Source: Actinomadura hibisca NBRC 15177
Lineage (GTDB): Bacteria > Actinomycetota > Actinomycetes > Streptosporangiales > Streptosporangiaceae
NCBI RefSeq assembly: GCF_001552635.1
Contig: NZ_BCRO01000060.1
Location: 1 to 64,000, forward strand
Direction of reading: 5' to 3'
Length of the DNA stretch: 64,000 bases
The position numbers and the translations under genes were made by a program. Shown here one piece after another: positions 27,201-35,362 of this stretch (its first letter is position 1; each line of letters begins with the position of its first letter). The notes under the pieces were generated by a model. That model worked only from the letters and a program-made list of their open reading frames with translations. It was not told the origin of the DNA and did not search any database.

Positions 27201-28067
27201 TCAGGGCGCCGACCAGCCCGGCGCCTCCAGCAGGTGCGCCACGAACAACATCGTCGTCGCCGTCGGGGCCGCGCCCGCCACCGCGTGCCAGGGCCGGTGC
27301 AGCGGCGCGCCCGGCGCGTCGATCACCACCAGGCGGCCGTCGTCCAGGTGCGCGCCCACCGCGTCCCGCGACAGCAGCGCGACCCCGAGCCCGGCCGCCG
27401 CGCCTGCGACGACCGCGCCGTTGGAGCCCAGCACCAGGCGGGGCGGCGCGACGTCGTGCTCGGTCAGGTACGCCTCGGCGGTCGCGCGCGTGCCCGAGCC
27501 GGGCTCGCGCATCACCCACGGCGTCGAGCCGAGCGCGAACCCCTCCGCCAGCGCGGGCGCGCCCACCACCACCAGGTCGTTGGGCCGCACCGCCAGCACG
27601 GTCGCGGCGGCCTCGGCGGGCGGGCGTCCCGCCAGCACGAGGTCGGCCTCGTGCGCGGCCAGGCTGCTCCACACCTGGCGGCGCGGCCCCACCTCCAGCG
27701 CCAGTTCCACCTCCGGCCAGCGCGCCCGAAATGAGGCCAGCAGGTCAGGCAGGATCTGGTCGGCGGCCGTGGTCACCGCCGCCAGCCGCAGCGGCCCCCG
27801 TCCCGGGTCGGCCGCGCCGCGCGCCGCCGCCCGTCCCTGCTCCAGCAGGCCGAGCACCTGCCGCGCGTACCCGGCGTACACCGCGCCGGACGGCGTCAGC
27901 TCCAGCCCGCGCCCGGCCCGCCGCACCAGCGGCACGCCCAGCTCCCGCGTCAGCGCCGCGACCGCCGCCGACACCGCCGACTCCGTCACGTACAACCGCC
28001 GCGCCGCCTCCCGCACCGAGCCGGTGTCGGCGAGCGTGACGAGGGTGCGCAGCCGCGCCTCGGTCAT
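27201..28067 (-). CDS. cbbR: LysR-family regulator, probable CbbR
   Basis: This 288-residue LysR protein has an N-terminal winged helix (RLRTLVTLADTGSVREAARRL, VTESAVSAAVAALTREL) and a periplasmic-binding-like effector domain starting near residue 90. Being divergent from the RuBisCO genes, with palindromes in the shared gap, it has the classical position of CbbR, the activator of Calvin operons that senses metabolites such as NADPH or RuBP. The name rests on position and family. Confidence 0.87.
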   Translation of the reverse strand: MTEARLRTLVTLADTGSVREAARRLYVTESAVSAAVAALTRELGVPLVRRAGRGLELTPSGAVYAGYARQVLGLLEQGRAAARGAADPGRGPLRLAAVTTAADQILPDLLASFRARWPEVELALEVGPRRQVWSSLAAHEADLVLAGRPPAEAAATVLAVRPNDLVVVGAPALAEGFALGSTPWVMREPGSGTRATAEAYLTEHDVAPPRLVLGSNGAVVAGAAAGLGVALLSRDAVGAHLDDGRLVVIDAPGAPLHRPWHAVAGAAPTATTMLFVAHLLEAPGWSAP

Positions 28068-28068
28068 G

Positions 28069-28081
28069 ATGGTTCAACCAT
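28069..28081. promoter_or_regulatory. Palindrome overlapping the cbbR start region
   Basis: ATGGTT-C-AACCAT is a perfect 6-bp inverted repeat directly upstream of the cbbR start codon. This is where LysR regulators often bind to repress themselves. Confidence 0.45.
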
Positions 28082-28104
28082 TCGTTTGAGGGTCGCCCCG
28101 AAAC

Positions 28105-28124
28105 ACTTGATGGACAGTGCAAGT
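28105..28124. promoter_or_regulatory. Candidate CbbR operator in the cbbR-cbbL gap
   Basis: ACTTG at 28105-28109 and CAAGT at 28120-28124 form a perfect inverted repeat with a 10-bp spacer. It contains the T-N11-A spacing typical of LysR-family recognition sites. It lies about 130 bases upstream of the RuBisCO large-subunit start and close to cbbR, as expected of the operator for both. Confidence 0.55.
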
Positions 28125-28255
28125 ATCGCCGGGGCACGCTCGAACCGTCCACGGACCAACGTGGCCGGAACCCGGCGCGCCGTCCCCAGGCCCCCTGGGA
28201 CATGCCGTCCTTCTCGGGACGGCGCGCCGCGGGCCCGGCCGGACAGGAGACGGCG

Positions 28256-29689
28256 ATGAGCGCGGGCAGATGGTCGGCGGGCGTGATCCCCTACGCCGAG
28301 ATGGGCTACTGGCGGCCGGACTACCAGCCCAAGGACAGCGACATCCTGGCGGCCTTCCGGATCACGCCGCAGCCCGGCGTGCCGCCGGAGGAGGCGGGCG
28401 CGGCCGTGGCCGGCGAGTCGTCCACCGCCACCTGGACGGTGGTGTGGACCGACCGGCTCACCTCCTACGAGAACTACCAGGCCAAGTGCTACCGCGTGGA
28501 GCCGGTCCCCGGGCAGGAGGGCCAGTTCATCGCCTACATCGCCTACGACCTGGACCTGTTCGAGGAGGGGTCGATCGCGAACCTGACCTCGTCCATCATC
28601 GGCAACGTCTTCGGGTTCAAGGCGCTGAAGGCGCTGCGGCTGGAGGACATGCGCATCCCGCCGCACTACGTGAAGACCTTCCAGGGCCCCGCGCACGGCG
28701 TGGTGATGGAGCGCGAGTACCTCGGCAAGTTCGGGCGGCCGCTGCTCGGCGCGACCGTCAAGCCCAAGCTGGGGTTGTCGGCGCGCAACTACGGCCGGGT
28801 GGTGTACGAGGCGCTGCGCGGCGGCCTGGACTTCACCAAGGACGACGAGAACATCAACTCCCAGCCGTTCATGCGCTGGCGCGACCGGTTCCTGTACTGC
28901 ATGGAGGGCGTCAACAAGGCGCAGGCGGCCTCCGGCGAGATCAAGGGCCACTACCTGAACGTGACCGCCGGGACGATGGAGGACATGTACGAGCGCGCGG
29001 AGTTCGCCCGCGACCTCGGCAGCGTCATCGTCATGATCGACCTGACCATCGGCTACACGGCGATCCAGTCGATGGCGAAGTGGGCGCGCGCCAACGGCGT
29101 CCTGCTGCACCTGCACCGCGCCGGGCATTCCACCTACACCCGGCAGAAGACCCACGGCGTCAGCTTCCGGGTGATCGCCAAGTGGATGCGGCTGGCCGGG
29201 GTGGACCACATCCACGCCGGGACCGTCGTCGGCAAGCTGGAGGGCGACCCCAACAGCGTCGCCGGGTTCTACGACACCCTGCGCCAGGACAAGATCGCCG
29301 CCGACCCGGTCAAGGGCCTGTACTTCGACCAGGACTGGGCGTCGATGCCGGGCGTCATGCCGGTGGCCTCCGGCGGCATCCACGCCGGGCAGATGCACCA
29401 GCTGCTGCACTACCTGGACGAGGACGTGATTCTCCAGTTCGGCGGCGGCACCATCGGCCACCCCATGGGCATCGCGGCCGGGGCCGCCGCCAACCGCGTC
29501 GCGCTGGAGGCGATGATCAAGGCGCGCAACGAGGGCCGCGACTTCCTGGCCGAGGGCTCCGACATCCTGCGCGCCGCCGCCAAGCACAGCCGCGAGCTGG
29601 ACGTGGCCCTGGCCACCTGGGGCGACATCACCTTCACCTACGAGTCCACCGACACCCCCGACGTCGTCGAGACCCCTGTGAGCGTCTGA
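28256..29689 (+). CDS. cbbL: RuBisCO large subunit (red-like form I)
   Basis: This 477-residue subunit fixes CO2 onto ribulose bisphosphate. All active-site elements are present: Lys169 in GATVKPKLGLS, carbamylated Lys195 in LDFTKDDENIN, His287 in LHLHRAGHSTYTRQK, Lys327 of loop 6 in VVGKLEGDPNS and Ser372 in ASGGIHAGQMHQL. The sequence closely follows red-like proteobacterial form IC enzymes, including the C-terminal NESTDTP-like FTYESTDTPD. The ATG is preceded by GGACAGGAGA. The small-subunit gene starts within the stop (TGATG), and cbbX follows, a standard red-type operon. I see no truncation or altered catalytic residue. Confidence 0.97.
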   Translation: MSAGRWSAGVIPYAEMGYWRPDYQPKDSDILAAFRITPQPGVPPEEAGAAVAGESSTATWTVVWTDRLTSYENYQAKCYRVEPVPGQEGQFIAYIAYDLDLFEEGSIANLTSSIIGNVFGFKALKALRLEDMRIPPHYVKTFQGPAHGVVMEREYLGKFGRPLLGATVKPKLGLSARNYGRVVYEALRGGLDFTKDDENINSQPFMRWRDRFLYCMEGVNKAQAASGEIKGHYLNVTAGTMEDMYERAEFARDLGSVIVMIDLTIGYTAIQSMAKWARANGVLLHLHRAGHSTYTRQKTHGVSFRVIAKWMRLAGVDHIHAGTVVGKLEGDPNSVAGFYDTLRQDKIAADPVKGLYFDQDWASMPGVMPVASGGIHAGQMHQLLHYLDEDVILQFGGGTIGHPMGIAAGAAANRVALEAMIKARNEGRDFLAEGSDILRAAAKHSRELDVALATWGDITFTYESTDTPDVVETPVSV

Positions 29690-30108
29690 TGCGAGTCACC
29701 CAAGGCACCTTCTCCCACCTGCCCGACCTCACCGACGACGAGATCACCAAGCAGATCGCCTACGCGCTGGAGCGCGGCTGGCCGTGCTCGGTCGAGTTCA
29801 CCGACGACCCGCACCCGCGCAACTCCTACTGGGAGATGTGGGGCCTGCCGATGTTCGACCTCACCGACCCGGCCGGGGTGCTGTACGAGGTGAACGAGTG
29901 CCGCAAGGCGTACCCGAGCCTGTATGTCCGGCTGAACGCCTACGACGCCCGCTACGGGCGGCAGACGACCGCGCTCCAGTTCATCGTGCAGCGGCCCGCC
30001 GAGGAGCCGGGCTTCCGCCTGGAGCGCGAGGAGACCTCCGACCGGCGCGTCCGCTACCGGATCCACCCGTACGCCCTCGACCGTCCCCAGGGTGAACGCT
30101 ACTCATGA
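29689..30108 (+). CDS. cbbS: RuBisCO small subunit
   Basis: This 139-residue protein begins MRVTQGTFSHLPDLTDDEI, the typical red-type small-subunit start, and carries YALERGWPCSVEFTDDPHPR and NSYWEMWGLPMFDL. The extended C-terminal hairpin of red-type enzymes (EEPGFRLEREETSDRRVRY) is present. It overlaps the large subunit by one base and its stop overlaps the cbbX start (ATGA). Confidence 0.95.
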   Translation: MRVTQGTFSHLPDLTDDEITKQIAYALERGWPCSVEFTDDPHPRNSYWEMWGLPMFDLTDPAGVLYEVNECRKAYPSLYVRLNAYDARYGRQTTALQFIVQRPAEEPGFRLEREETSDRRVRYRIHPYALDRPQGERYS

Positions 30109-31067
30109 GCCAACGGTCCGGATTCGGGATGCGTCCCGCCCCGAACGGCGCGCCGGAGGAGGAGGCCCCCTCCTCCGGCGCGCCGCCCCTGCCGCCCGAC
30201 GCGAGCGTCGACCTGGCCAAGGAGCGCGCCGACTCCCAGGTGGACGGGGTGCTGGACGCCCTGGACGCCGAGCTGGTCGGCCTCGCCCCGGTCAAGACGC
30301 GCATCCGGGAGATCGCGGCGCTGCTGCTGATCGACCGCGTCCGGGCGCGCTTCGGCATCGACTCGGCGCGTCCCAACCTGCACATGTCCTTCACCGGCAG
30401 CCCCGGCACGGGCAAGACGACAGTGGCGCTGCGGCTGGCCGAGCTGCTGCACCGGCTCGGCTACGTGCGCAAGGGCCACCTGGTGTCGGTGACGCGCGAC
30501 GACCTGGTCGGCCAGTACGTCGGCCACACCGCGCCCAAGACCAAGGAGGTCCTGAAGCGCGCGATGGGCGGCGTCCTGTTCATCGACGAGGCGTACTACC
30601 TCTACCGGGCCGAGAACGAACGCGACTACGGCCAGGAGGCCATCGAGATCCTGCTGCAGGTCATGGAGAACCAGCGAGACGACCTCGTCGTCGTCCTCGC
30701 CGGCTACAAGGACCGGATGGACTCCTTCTTCGCGTCCAACCCCGGCATGAGCTCGCGCATCGCCCACCACATCGACTTCCCCGACTACGACACCGCCGAG
30801 CTGGAGGCCATCGGCCACCTGATGCTGGCGCGGGAGGGCTACCGGCTGGCCCCCGAGACCGAGCAGATCTTCCGCGACTACCTGGAACGCCGCCAGGCCC
30901 AGCCCCGTTTCGCGAACGCGCGCTCGGTGCGCAATGCCATCGAAAGGGCCCGCCTGCGGCACGCCAACCGGCTGCTCGCCGGGTCCGCCACCGTCGATCG
31001 TGCCGCCCTGACCACGCTGCTGCCCGACGACTTCCTGGCCAGCCGCGTCTTCGGAGTGCGACCCTGA
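30105..31067 (+). CDS. cbbX: Red-type RuBisCO activase CbbX (AAA+)
   Basis: This 320-residue AAA+ ATPase removes inhibitory sugar phosphates from red-type RuBisCO by pulling on the large-subunit C-terminus. The Walker A is GSPGTGKTT (residues 98-106), Walker B is VLFIDEAYYL, and SMNPG-like SNPGMSSRIAHHIDFPDY is the sensor region. GQYVGHTAPKTKEVL is the CbbX pore-loop signature. The first 35 residues are Pro/Ser-rich and likely disordered. Translational coupling to cbbS by ATGA supports a cbbLSX operon. Confidence 0.95.
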   Translation: MSQRSGFGMRPAPNGAPEEEAPSSGAPPLPPDASVDLAKERADSQVDGVLDALDAELVGLAPVKTRIREIAALLLIDRVRARFGIDSARPNLHMSFTGSPGTGKTTVALRLAELLHRLGYVRKGHLVSVTRDDLVGQYVGHTAPKTKEVLKRAMGGVLFIDEAYYLYRAENERDYGQEAIEILLQVMENQRDDLVVVLAGYKDRMDSFFASNPGMSSRIAHHIDFPDYDTAELEAIGHLMLAREGYRLAPETEQIFRDYLERRQAQPRFANARSVRNAIERARLRHANRLLAGSATVDRAALTTLLPDDFLASRVFGVRP

Positions 31068-31141
31068 TCACATCCGATCCAAGGAAGGGACCCGTCATGT
31101 CCTAGGGTTAAGGAGAGCGACATGTAGAGGTGGGGGAGACG

Positions 31142-32050
31142 GTGCTTAACCCTGAGGATCTGTACCAGCTCGACGCCGACCTGCCGGAGCTGAGCGGGCC
31201 GGTCATGCTGCACAGCCTCGACGGCTTCGTGGACGCGGGCTCGGTCGGGCGCCTGGTCCGCGAGCACCTGCTGGAGACGCTGGAGCACCGCGTGGTGGCC
31301 CGCTTCGACGTGGACGCGCTGATCGACTACCGGGCCCGGCGGCCGATGATGACCTACGACCGCGACCACTGGTCCTCCTACGAGGCGCCCGAACTCGTGG
31401 TGCACCTGATGCGCGACGACATCGGCACCCCGTTCCTGTTCCTGACCGGCCCCGAGCCCGACCGGCTCTGGGAGGGCTTCACCGCCGCTGTCCGCGACCT
31501 GGTGGAGGACCTGGACGTGGGCCTGGTGGTGGGCTTCCACGGCATCCCGATGGGCGTGCCGCACACCCGCCCGGTCGGCATGACGTCCCACGCGACCCGC
31601 CCCGAACTGATCACCCGCTCCTCATGGTTCGACAAGGTGCAGGTGCCGGGAAGCGCGGCGGGCCTGATGGAACTGCGCCTGGGCGAGGCGGGCCACGACG
31701 CGCTGGGCTTCGCGGTGCACGTCCCGCACTACCTGGCGCAGGCGGCCTACCCGGCGGCGGCGGTGGCGGCCCTGGAATCAGTGGTGGGAGCCACGGGCCT
31801 AGTCCTCCCGACGGACAAGCTGCGCGCGGCGGCGGCCGAGACCGACGCCGAGATAGCCGAACAGGTGAGCGGCAACGACGAGGTGGAAAAGGTCGTCCGG
31901 GCCCTGGAGCAGCAGTACGACGCCTTCGCCGGAGCAGCGGAACGTGACAGCCTCCTAGCAGAAGCTCAGGAGATGCCGACCGCCGAGGAGATCGGCGCGC
32001 AGTTCGAGCGCTTCCTGGCGGAACAGGAAGGCCCCGACACCCAGCCCTGA
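31142..32050 (+). CDS. PAC2-family protein
   Basis: This 302-residue protein belongs to the PAC2 family (proteasome assembly chaperone 2-like) widespread in actinobacteria: VMLHSLDGFVDAGSVGRLV near the start, HWSSYEAPELVVHLMRDD in the middle, VGFHGIPMGVPHTRPVGMTSHATR, and an acidic C-terminus. Its bacterial role is unsettled. I chose the GTG preceded by GGGGGAGAC, giving the family-like start LNPEDLYQLDADL; a GTG twelve bases earlier is possible. It lies downstream of cbbX but separated by 74 bases, and probably does not belong to that operon. Confidence 0.85.
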   Translation: MLNPEDLYQLDADLPELSGPVMLHSLDGFVDAGSVGRLVREHLLETLEHRVVARFDVDALIDYRARRPMMTYDRDHWSSYEAPELVVHLMRDDIGTPFLFLTGPEPDRLWEGFTAAVRDLVEDLDVGLVVGFHGIPMGVPHTRPVGMTSHATRPELITRSSWFDKVQVPGSAAGLMELRLGEAGHDALGFAVHVPHYLAQAAYPAAAVAALESVVGATGLVLPTDKLRAAAAETDAEIAEQVSGNDEVEKVVRALEQQYDAFAGAAERDSLLAEAQEMPTAEEIGAQFERFLAEQEGPDTQP

Positions 32051-32130
32051 GCCGACGAAAACCCGCACCCGGCTGCGTAATCCGTTTCGCGAACCCCCCG
32101 GGGAACCAGGTACGCTTGCCCGGTCACCGG

Positions 32131-32202
32131 GGGCGTGTAGCTCAGGGGTAGAGCACTCGCCTTACAAGCGAGTGGCCGCTGGTTCGAAACCAGCCACGCC
32201 CA
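32131..32202 (+). tRNA. tRNA-Val (anticodon UAC)
   Basis: The cloverleaf is complete. The acceptor arms GGGCGTG/CACGCCC pair over 7 bp with discriminator A. The D arm is GCTC-AGGGGTA-GAGC, the anticodon arm is CTCGC-CTTACAA-GCGAG with TAC, and the T arm is GCTGG-TTCGAAA-CCAGC. CCA is not encoded (ACCT follows). The gene borders the accessory region to the right, a typical integration site. Confidence 0.96.
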
Positions 32203-32209
32203 CCTCCGA

Positions 32210-32245
32210 GAAGACCCCGTTTCCGACCAAGGAAACGGGGTCTTC
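32210..32245 (+). terminator. Terminator after tRNA-Val
   Basis: The 15-base arms, 32210-32224 and 32231-32245, are perfectly complementary around a 6-base loop. The hairpin closes the tRNA transcript. Its sequence closely resembles a second hairpin at 37798-37830, where several stem pairs differ by compensating changes. The two copies bracket the accessory island. Confidence 0.8.
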
Positions 32246-32286
32246 GCATTCCAGCAGCTCACAAAGCTCCTAGGGCAGCCCCACCA

Positions 32287-32718
32287 TCAGCGAGCACGCC
32301 CTCGCAGCAGCCGGACCCAAAGATCCTCGACAGAGCGCAGCCGGTTACGTGGCGACTCCCATACCTCGTCATCCACCGGCCCGCGCACCGTGCGCCGGAT
32401 GAAGTACACCCCGCCCACCGCGCACAACTCGTACAGCGTCGCCAGGCATTCACAGGTATGAGAGACCACCCGGAACCGTTCCTTGGACCCCAGCACCGGC
32501 GCCTCTGCCCCTCGCACCCGCCGCCACTGGATCGCCTCAAAGCCAGGCCGCCGCATCGCCACATGCGGCCCGTGGAACTCCTGGTCCTGCTCGCTAGTCC
32601 ACGGCACCTCGGCGAAGAACCCAGAACGCCACAGCCGGTACTCAGCCGCGGCGGCAGATTCAGCCTTCGCCGCTCGCTCAGGCCGCTCCGGGACAGGCGT
32701 CTGTTGCGGCGCGGTCAC
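32287..32718 (-). CDS. Hypothetical protein, island gene
   Basis: I do not recognise this 143-residue protein. It begins with a Pro/Ala/Glu-rich stretch (VTAPQQTPVPERPERA), then a compact part with YRLWRSGFFAEVPWTSEQDQ, and ends basic (WVRLLRGRAR). The GTG start overlaps the stop of the upstream small gene (GTGA), so the two are coupled. It has no signal peptide or membrane helix. The Cys pair in SHTCECLATLYELC may bind metal, which is speculative. Placing within the tRNA-flanked island and composition suggest transfer. Confidence 0.6.
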   Translation of the reverse strand: MTAPQQTPVPERPERAAKAESAAAAEYRLWRSGFFAEVPWTSEQDQEFHGPHVAMRRPGFEAIQWRRVRGAEAPVLGSKERFRVVSHTCECLATLYELCAVGGVYFIRRTVRGPVDDEVWESPRNRLRSVEDLWVRLLRGRAR

Positions 32719-32996
32719 GATGACACCCGCCACGCAGACCCATCACACGACCCCGCCCGGTTCGGCCACATCCGTGCCTGGACGATGACCTGCTCCAACT
32801 CCTCAGCGTCGCAGGCTTCGACCAGGCACCAGCGGCCGCACCACACCAGCGCCCACCAGGACCCGGTATAGAGCCCGTACCAGACCCGGACGCCCGGATA
32901 CCGACGCTCGATCTGTTGAGCAGGCGACAGCCGAACCACTGCCACCACCTCCGCCGTTGGAAGCGGAACTGGGGACGCGAGGCCATGACCGCCCAT
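32715..32996 (-). CDS. Hypothetical protein, island gene
   Basis: This is an unrecognised 93-residue protein. The core YPGVRVWYGLYTGSWWALV followed by CGRWCLVEACDAEELEQVI looks like a small alpha/beta domain, with Trp and Cys enriched. The start is uncertain: I chose ATG at MGGHGLASP, but it lacks a clear ribosome site and the frame is open upstream. The stop overlaps the start of the next gene, which supports real coding. Confidence 0.5.
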   Translation of the reverse strand: MGGHGLASPVPLPTAEVVAVVRLSPAQQIERRYPGVRVWYGLYTGSWWALVWCGRWCLVEACDAEELEQVIVQARMWPNRAGSCDGSAWRVSS

Positions 32997-33067
32997 CCCA
33001 TGCAGCCCAACGGGGGAAGGACCGCGCTGTTCAGCCACCCACACCACGTCACTGGCCCCGCAGTTCA

Positions 33068-33247
33068 TCACGCAGCCCGCAGTCGGCCAGGCGGCGTACG
33101 CGCCAGACAAGCCGAACGCTGAGGCCCCGGCCCGCTCTCGGCACGAGGCAGGCCCACCAGAACAGCCCGCCGAGGATGGTTGAACTTCCAGACCCGCCCG
33201 CCGCAGGACTCGCACTTGGTCTCGCCCGCCGGTTGCCGCTGCGTCAT
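33068..33247 (-). CDS. Small Cys-containing hypothetical protein
   Basis: This is a possible 59-residue protein starting MTQRQPAGETKCESCGGRVW. The CxxC pair and a later Cys resemble a small zinc ribbon. It is divergent from the HTH-TPR gene and lies upstream of the two coupled hypothetical genes. Evidence is limited to position and the CxxC pattern; it may be non-coding. Confidence 0.35.
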   Translation of the reverse strand: MTQRQPAGETKCESCGGRVWKFNHPRRAVLVGLPRAESGPGPQRSACLARTPPGRLRAA

Positions 33248-33359
33248 GACACCAAGATCTGAGATCCGCCGCCTGGCTCCCATTCCCCGGAGATATCCCG
33301 CCAGGGGATATACGCTCAGCCAAGACGGCACACGCGCACCAGACGCGGAGGGAGAGCCG

Positions 33360-34838
33360 ATGCCGGGACGGGCCTCAGACCCGATCGTCATCCCGGAGTC
33401 TTTGTGGCAGCGCCCGCAGGTGATCCAAGCTCTTCAAGACCGCGACATCCGATCTGTCTTCCTGTTGCTGCGCCAGTACGCGGGCGCAAGTCAGACACAG
33501 ATCGCGATCGCCTGCGGCATGACCCAGGGCAAGGTCAGCGAGACCATGAAGCAGGGCGGCCGCCAGGTCTCCACCCTGGAGGTCTTCGAGCGCATCGCCG
33601 ACGGTTTGCAGATGCCCGACCCTGCCCGCATGACGCTCGGCCTGGCCCCCAAGAACTTCACCTCTACCGAGCCACCAGCGTCGGCCAGGGCGGTTATCAC
33701 ATCGCGGGATGAGCCCGCGGGTTTGGCTCCAGCCCCATCACCGAGTTCTCTGGACACAGATCTAGAGCTATCTGGGGAAGGGGACGCGGTGCGCAGAAGG
33801 ACGCTCGGCAAGCTGGCCGGAGCAAGCGTGTTCAGCGCGATCCTTGCCGACCTGCCCACCAGCGGCGCGCCCTTGCAAGGCGTCGAAGCCTTCGCCGCCG
33901 CCCTCGCCGACTACCCGGGCACCGGTGCAAACCCGAGCCCGACAGACCTCAGCCTGCCCCGACTGTCCAAGGCCGTCGCCACCGCCAAACGCAACTACCA
34001 GGACTGCCGATACTCCACCGTCATCGACGCCCTACCGGCACTGCTGGGCGACCTACGCGCAGCGTCTGGCACTCATAAAGGCGACGACCGGCTACGCGCC
34101 GAAGCACTCTCGGCCGAAGCCCATCACGTCGCCGCAAGCATCCTGCTTAAGCTCGACCACGAGGGCTTGGCATGGATCGCCGCCGACCGCAGTATGCAAG
34201 CCGCGCACAACAGCCAAGACCTGACCATCATCGGCTCCAGCGCCCGCATCATCACCCACGCTCTGATGAACGACGGCCATTGCGCCGCCGCCAACACCGC
34301 CAGCAGCTACGCCCAGCGCATCGACCACGAAGTAGACGAGCGCACCCCCGACTTCCTGTCGGTCTACGGCGCGCTGCTTCTGCGGGGAGCCGTGGCCGCA
34401 GGCCAACGCAGCGACCGCCACACCGCCGCCACCCTCTTGGACGAGGCCCAGGCCGCCGGCCAACAACTCGGCGGAGACTACAACCTTCGCTGGACAGCAT
34501 TCGGCCCCACCAACGTCCAACTCCACCGCGTCAACATCGCGCTCCAACTCGGCGACGCCGGAGCCGCCATCCAGCAAGCCCGCACCATCGACCTAGACCG
34601 CGTCCCCTTGACCGAACGCAAGGCAACGCTCCTGATGGACACCTCCCGTGCTCTCGCCCAGTGGGGCAAGCACGATAAGGCGTACGAGGTTCTGCGCGTC
34701 GCCCACCAGCTGGCACCCGAAGAGGTCGCATCCCGCCCGTCAGCTCACCGAATGCTGGCCAACCTTATGACCACAGCCCCGCCTAGCGTCCAAAGGCAGG
34801 TCCGAGAGTTCTCAACAGATATCGGAGTGACCTGGTGA
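33360..34838 (+). CDS. HTH-TPR regulator, island gene
   Basis: This 492-residue protein has an N-terminal Cro/XRE-type helix-turn-helix (GASQTQIAIACGMTQGKVSE, residues about 42-61). A Pro/Ser-rich linker follows to about residue 150, then helical repeats typical of TPR domains through the C-terminus (ALLGDLRAASG ... ILLKLDHEGLAWIAADRSMQ ... AYEVLRVAHQLAPEE). Such proteins are common actinomycete regulators, often next to a flavoprotein or DUF397 partner. Its stop overlaps the flavoprotein start (GTGA). The ATG is close to GAGAG. The function is unknown; the HTH suggests DNA binding. Confidence 0.85.
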   Translation: MPGRASDPIVIPESLWQRPQVIQALQDRDIRSVFLLLRQYAGASQTQIAIACGMTQGKVSETMKQGGRQVSTLEVFERIADGLQMPDPARMTLGLAPKNFTSTEPPASARAVITSRDEPAGLAPAPSPSSLDTDLELSGEGDAVRRRTLGKLAGASVFSAILADLPTSGAPLQGVEAFAAALADYPGTGANPSPTDLSLPRLSKAVATAKRNYQDCRYSTVIDALPALLGDLRAASGTHKGDDRLRAEALSAEAHHVAASILLKLDHEGLAWIAADRSMQAAHNSQDLTIIGSSARIITHALMNDGHCAAANTASSYAQRIDHEVDERTPDFLSVYGALLLRGAVAAGQRSDRHTAATLLDEAQAAGQQLGGDYNLRWTAFGPTNVQLHRVNIALQLGDAGAAIQQARTIDLDRVPLTERKATLLMDTSRALAQWGKHDKAYEVLRVAHQLAPEEVASRPSAHRMLANLMTTAPPSVQRQVREFSTDIGVTW

Positions 34839-35362
34839 CCAAGTCCGAGGAAGGAAAGGTCCTCTACCTCATCATCTGCGCTGCGGGCCCCGCAGGAGGC
34901 GCCAACGAACTGGTCGATCTCGCACAACAAGCGGGCTGGGCAGTTCAGGTGATCGCAACACCGGCCGCACTGGACTTCATCGACACCGAAGCCCTGGAGG
35001 AGCAGACAGGCCGCCCGGTCCGCAGCCAGTACCGCAAACCCGGCGAACCGCGCTCGCCCAAAGCCAACGCCATCATCGTCGCCCCGGCGACCTTCAACAC
35101 CATCAACAAGTGGGCCGCAGGGATAAGTGACACCTACGCCCTAGGAGTCCTAGCCGAAGCATTGGGCCTGAATATTCCAGTCGTAGTACTGCCCTTCGTG
35201 AACACAATATTGGCAAACCGCACCCCATATCGAAATAGCGTTAGATCGCTAATCGCCGAAGGTGCCGTGATACTCCAAGAGGATTCAGATAATAGCCCTC
35301 ATTGGCCGGGCAGTGGAGGCAGTGTAGTATTCCCGTGGGGCCAAGTTCTTCTTCATCTCTAG
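34835..35362 (+). CDS. Flavoprotein (HFCD family)
   Basis: This 175-residue protein is of the homo-oligomeric flavin-containing Cys decarboxylase type. It has ICAAGPAGGANELV near the N-terminus and the signature APATFNTINKWAAGISDTYA (about residues 88-107), as in phosphopantothenoylcysteine decarboxylase and lantibiotic EpiD-type enzymes. The active-site His position of those decarboxylases is not obvious to me, so activity is uncertain. GTG overlaps the HTH-TPR gene stop, showing a functional pair. GC falls towards the 3' end, where the stop shares CTAG with the convergent gene. Confidence 0.82.
   Translation: MTKSEEGKVLYLIICAAGPAGGANELVDLAQQAGWAVQVIATPAALDFIDTEALEEQTGRPVRSQYRKPGEPRSPKANAIIVAPATFNTINKWAAGISDTYALGVLAEALGLNIPVVVLPFVNTILANRTPYRNSVRSLIAEGAVILQEDSDNSPHWPGSGGSVVFPWGQVLLHL

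Noticed and set aside
32203..32286. Integrase attachment core within the tRNA 3' end
   Set aside because: I could not find a second copy of the tRNA 3' sequence at the right side of the island; only the terminator hairpin is echoed.
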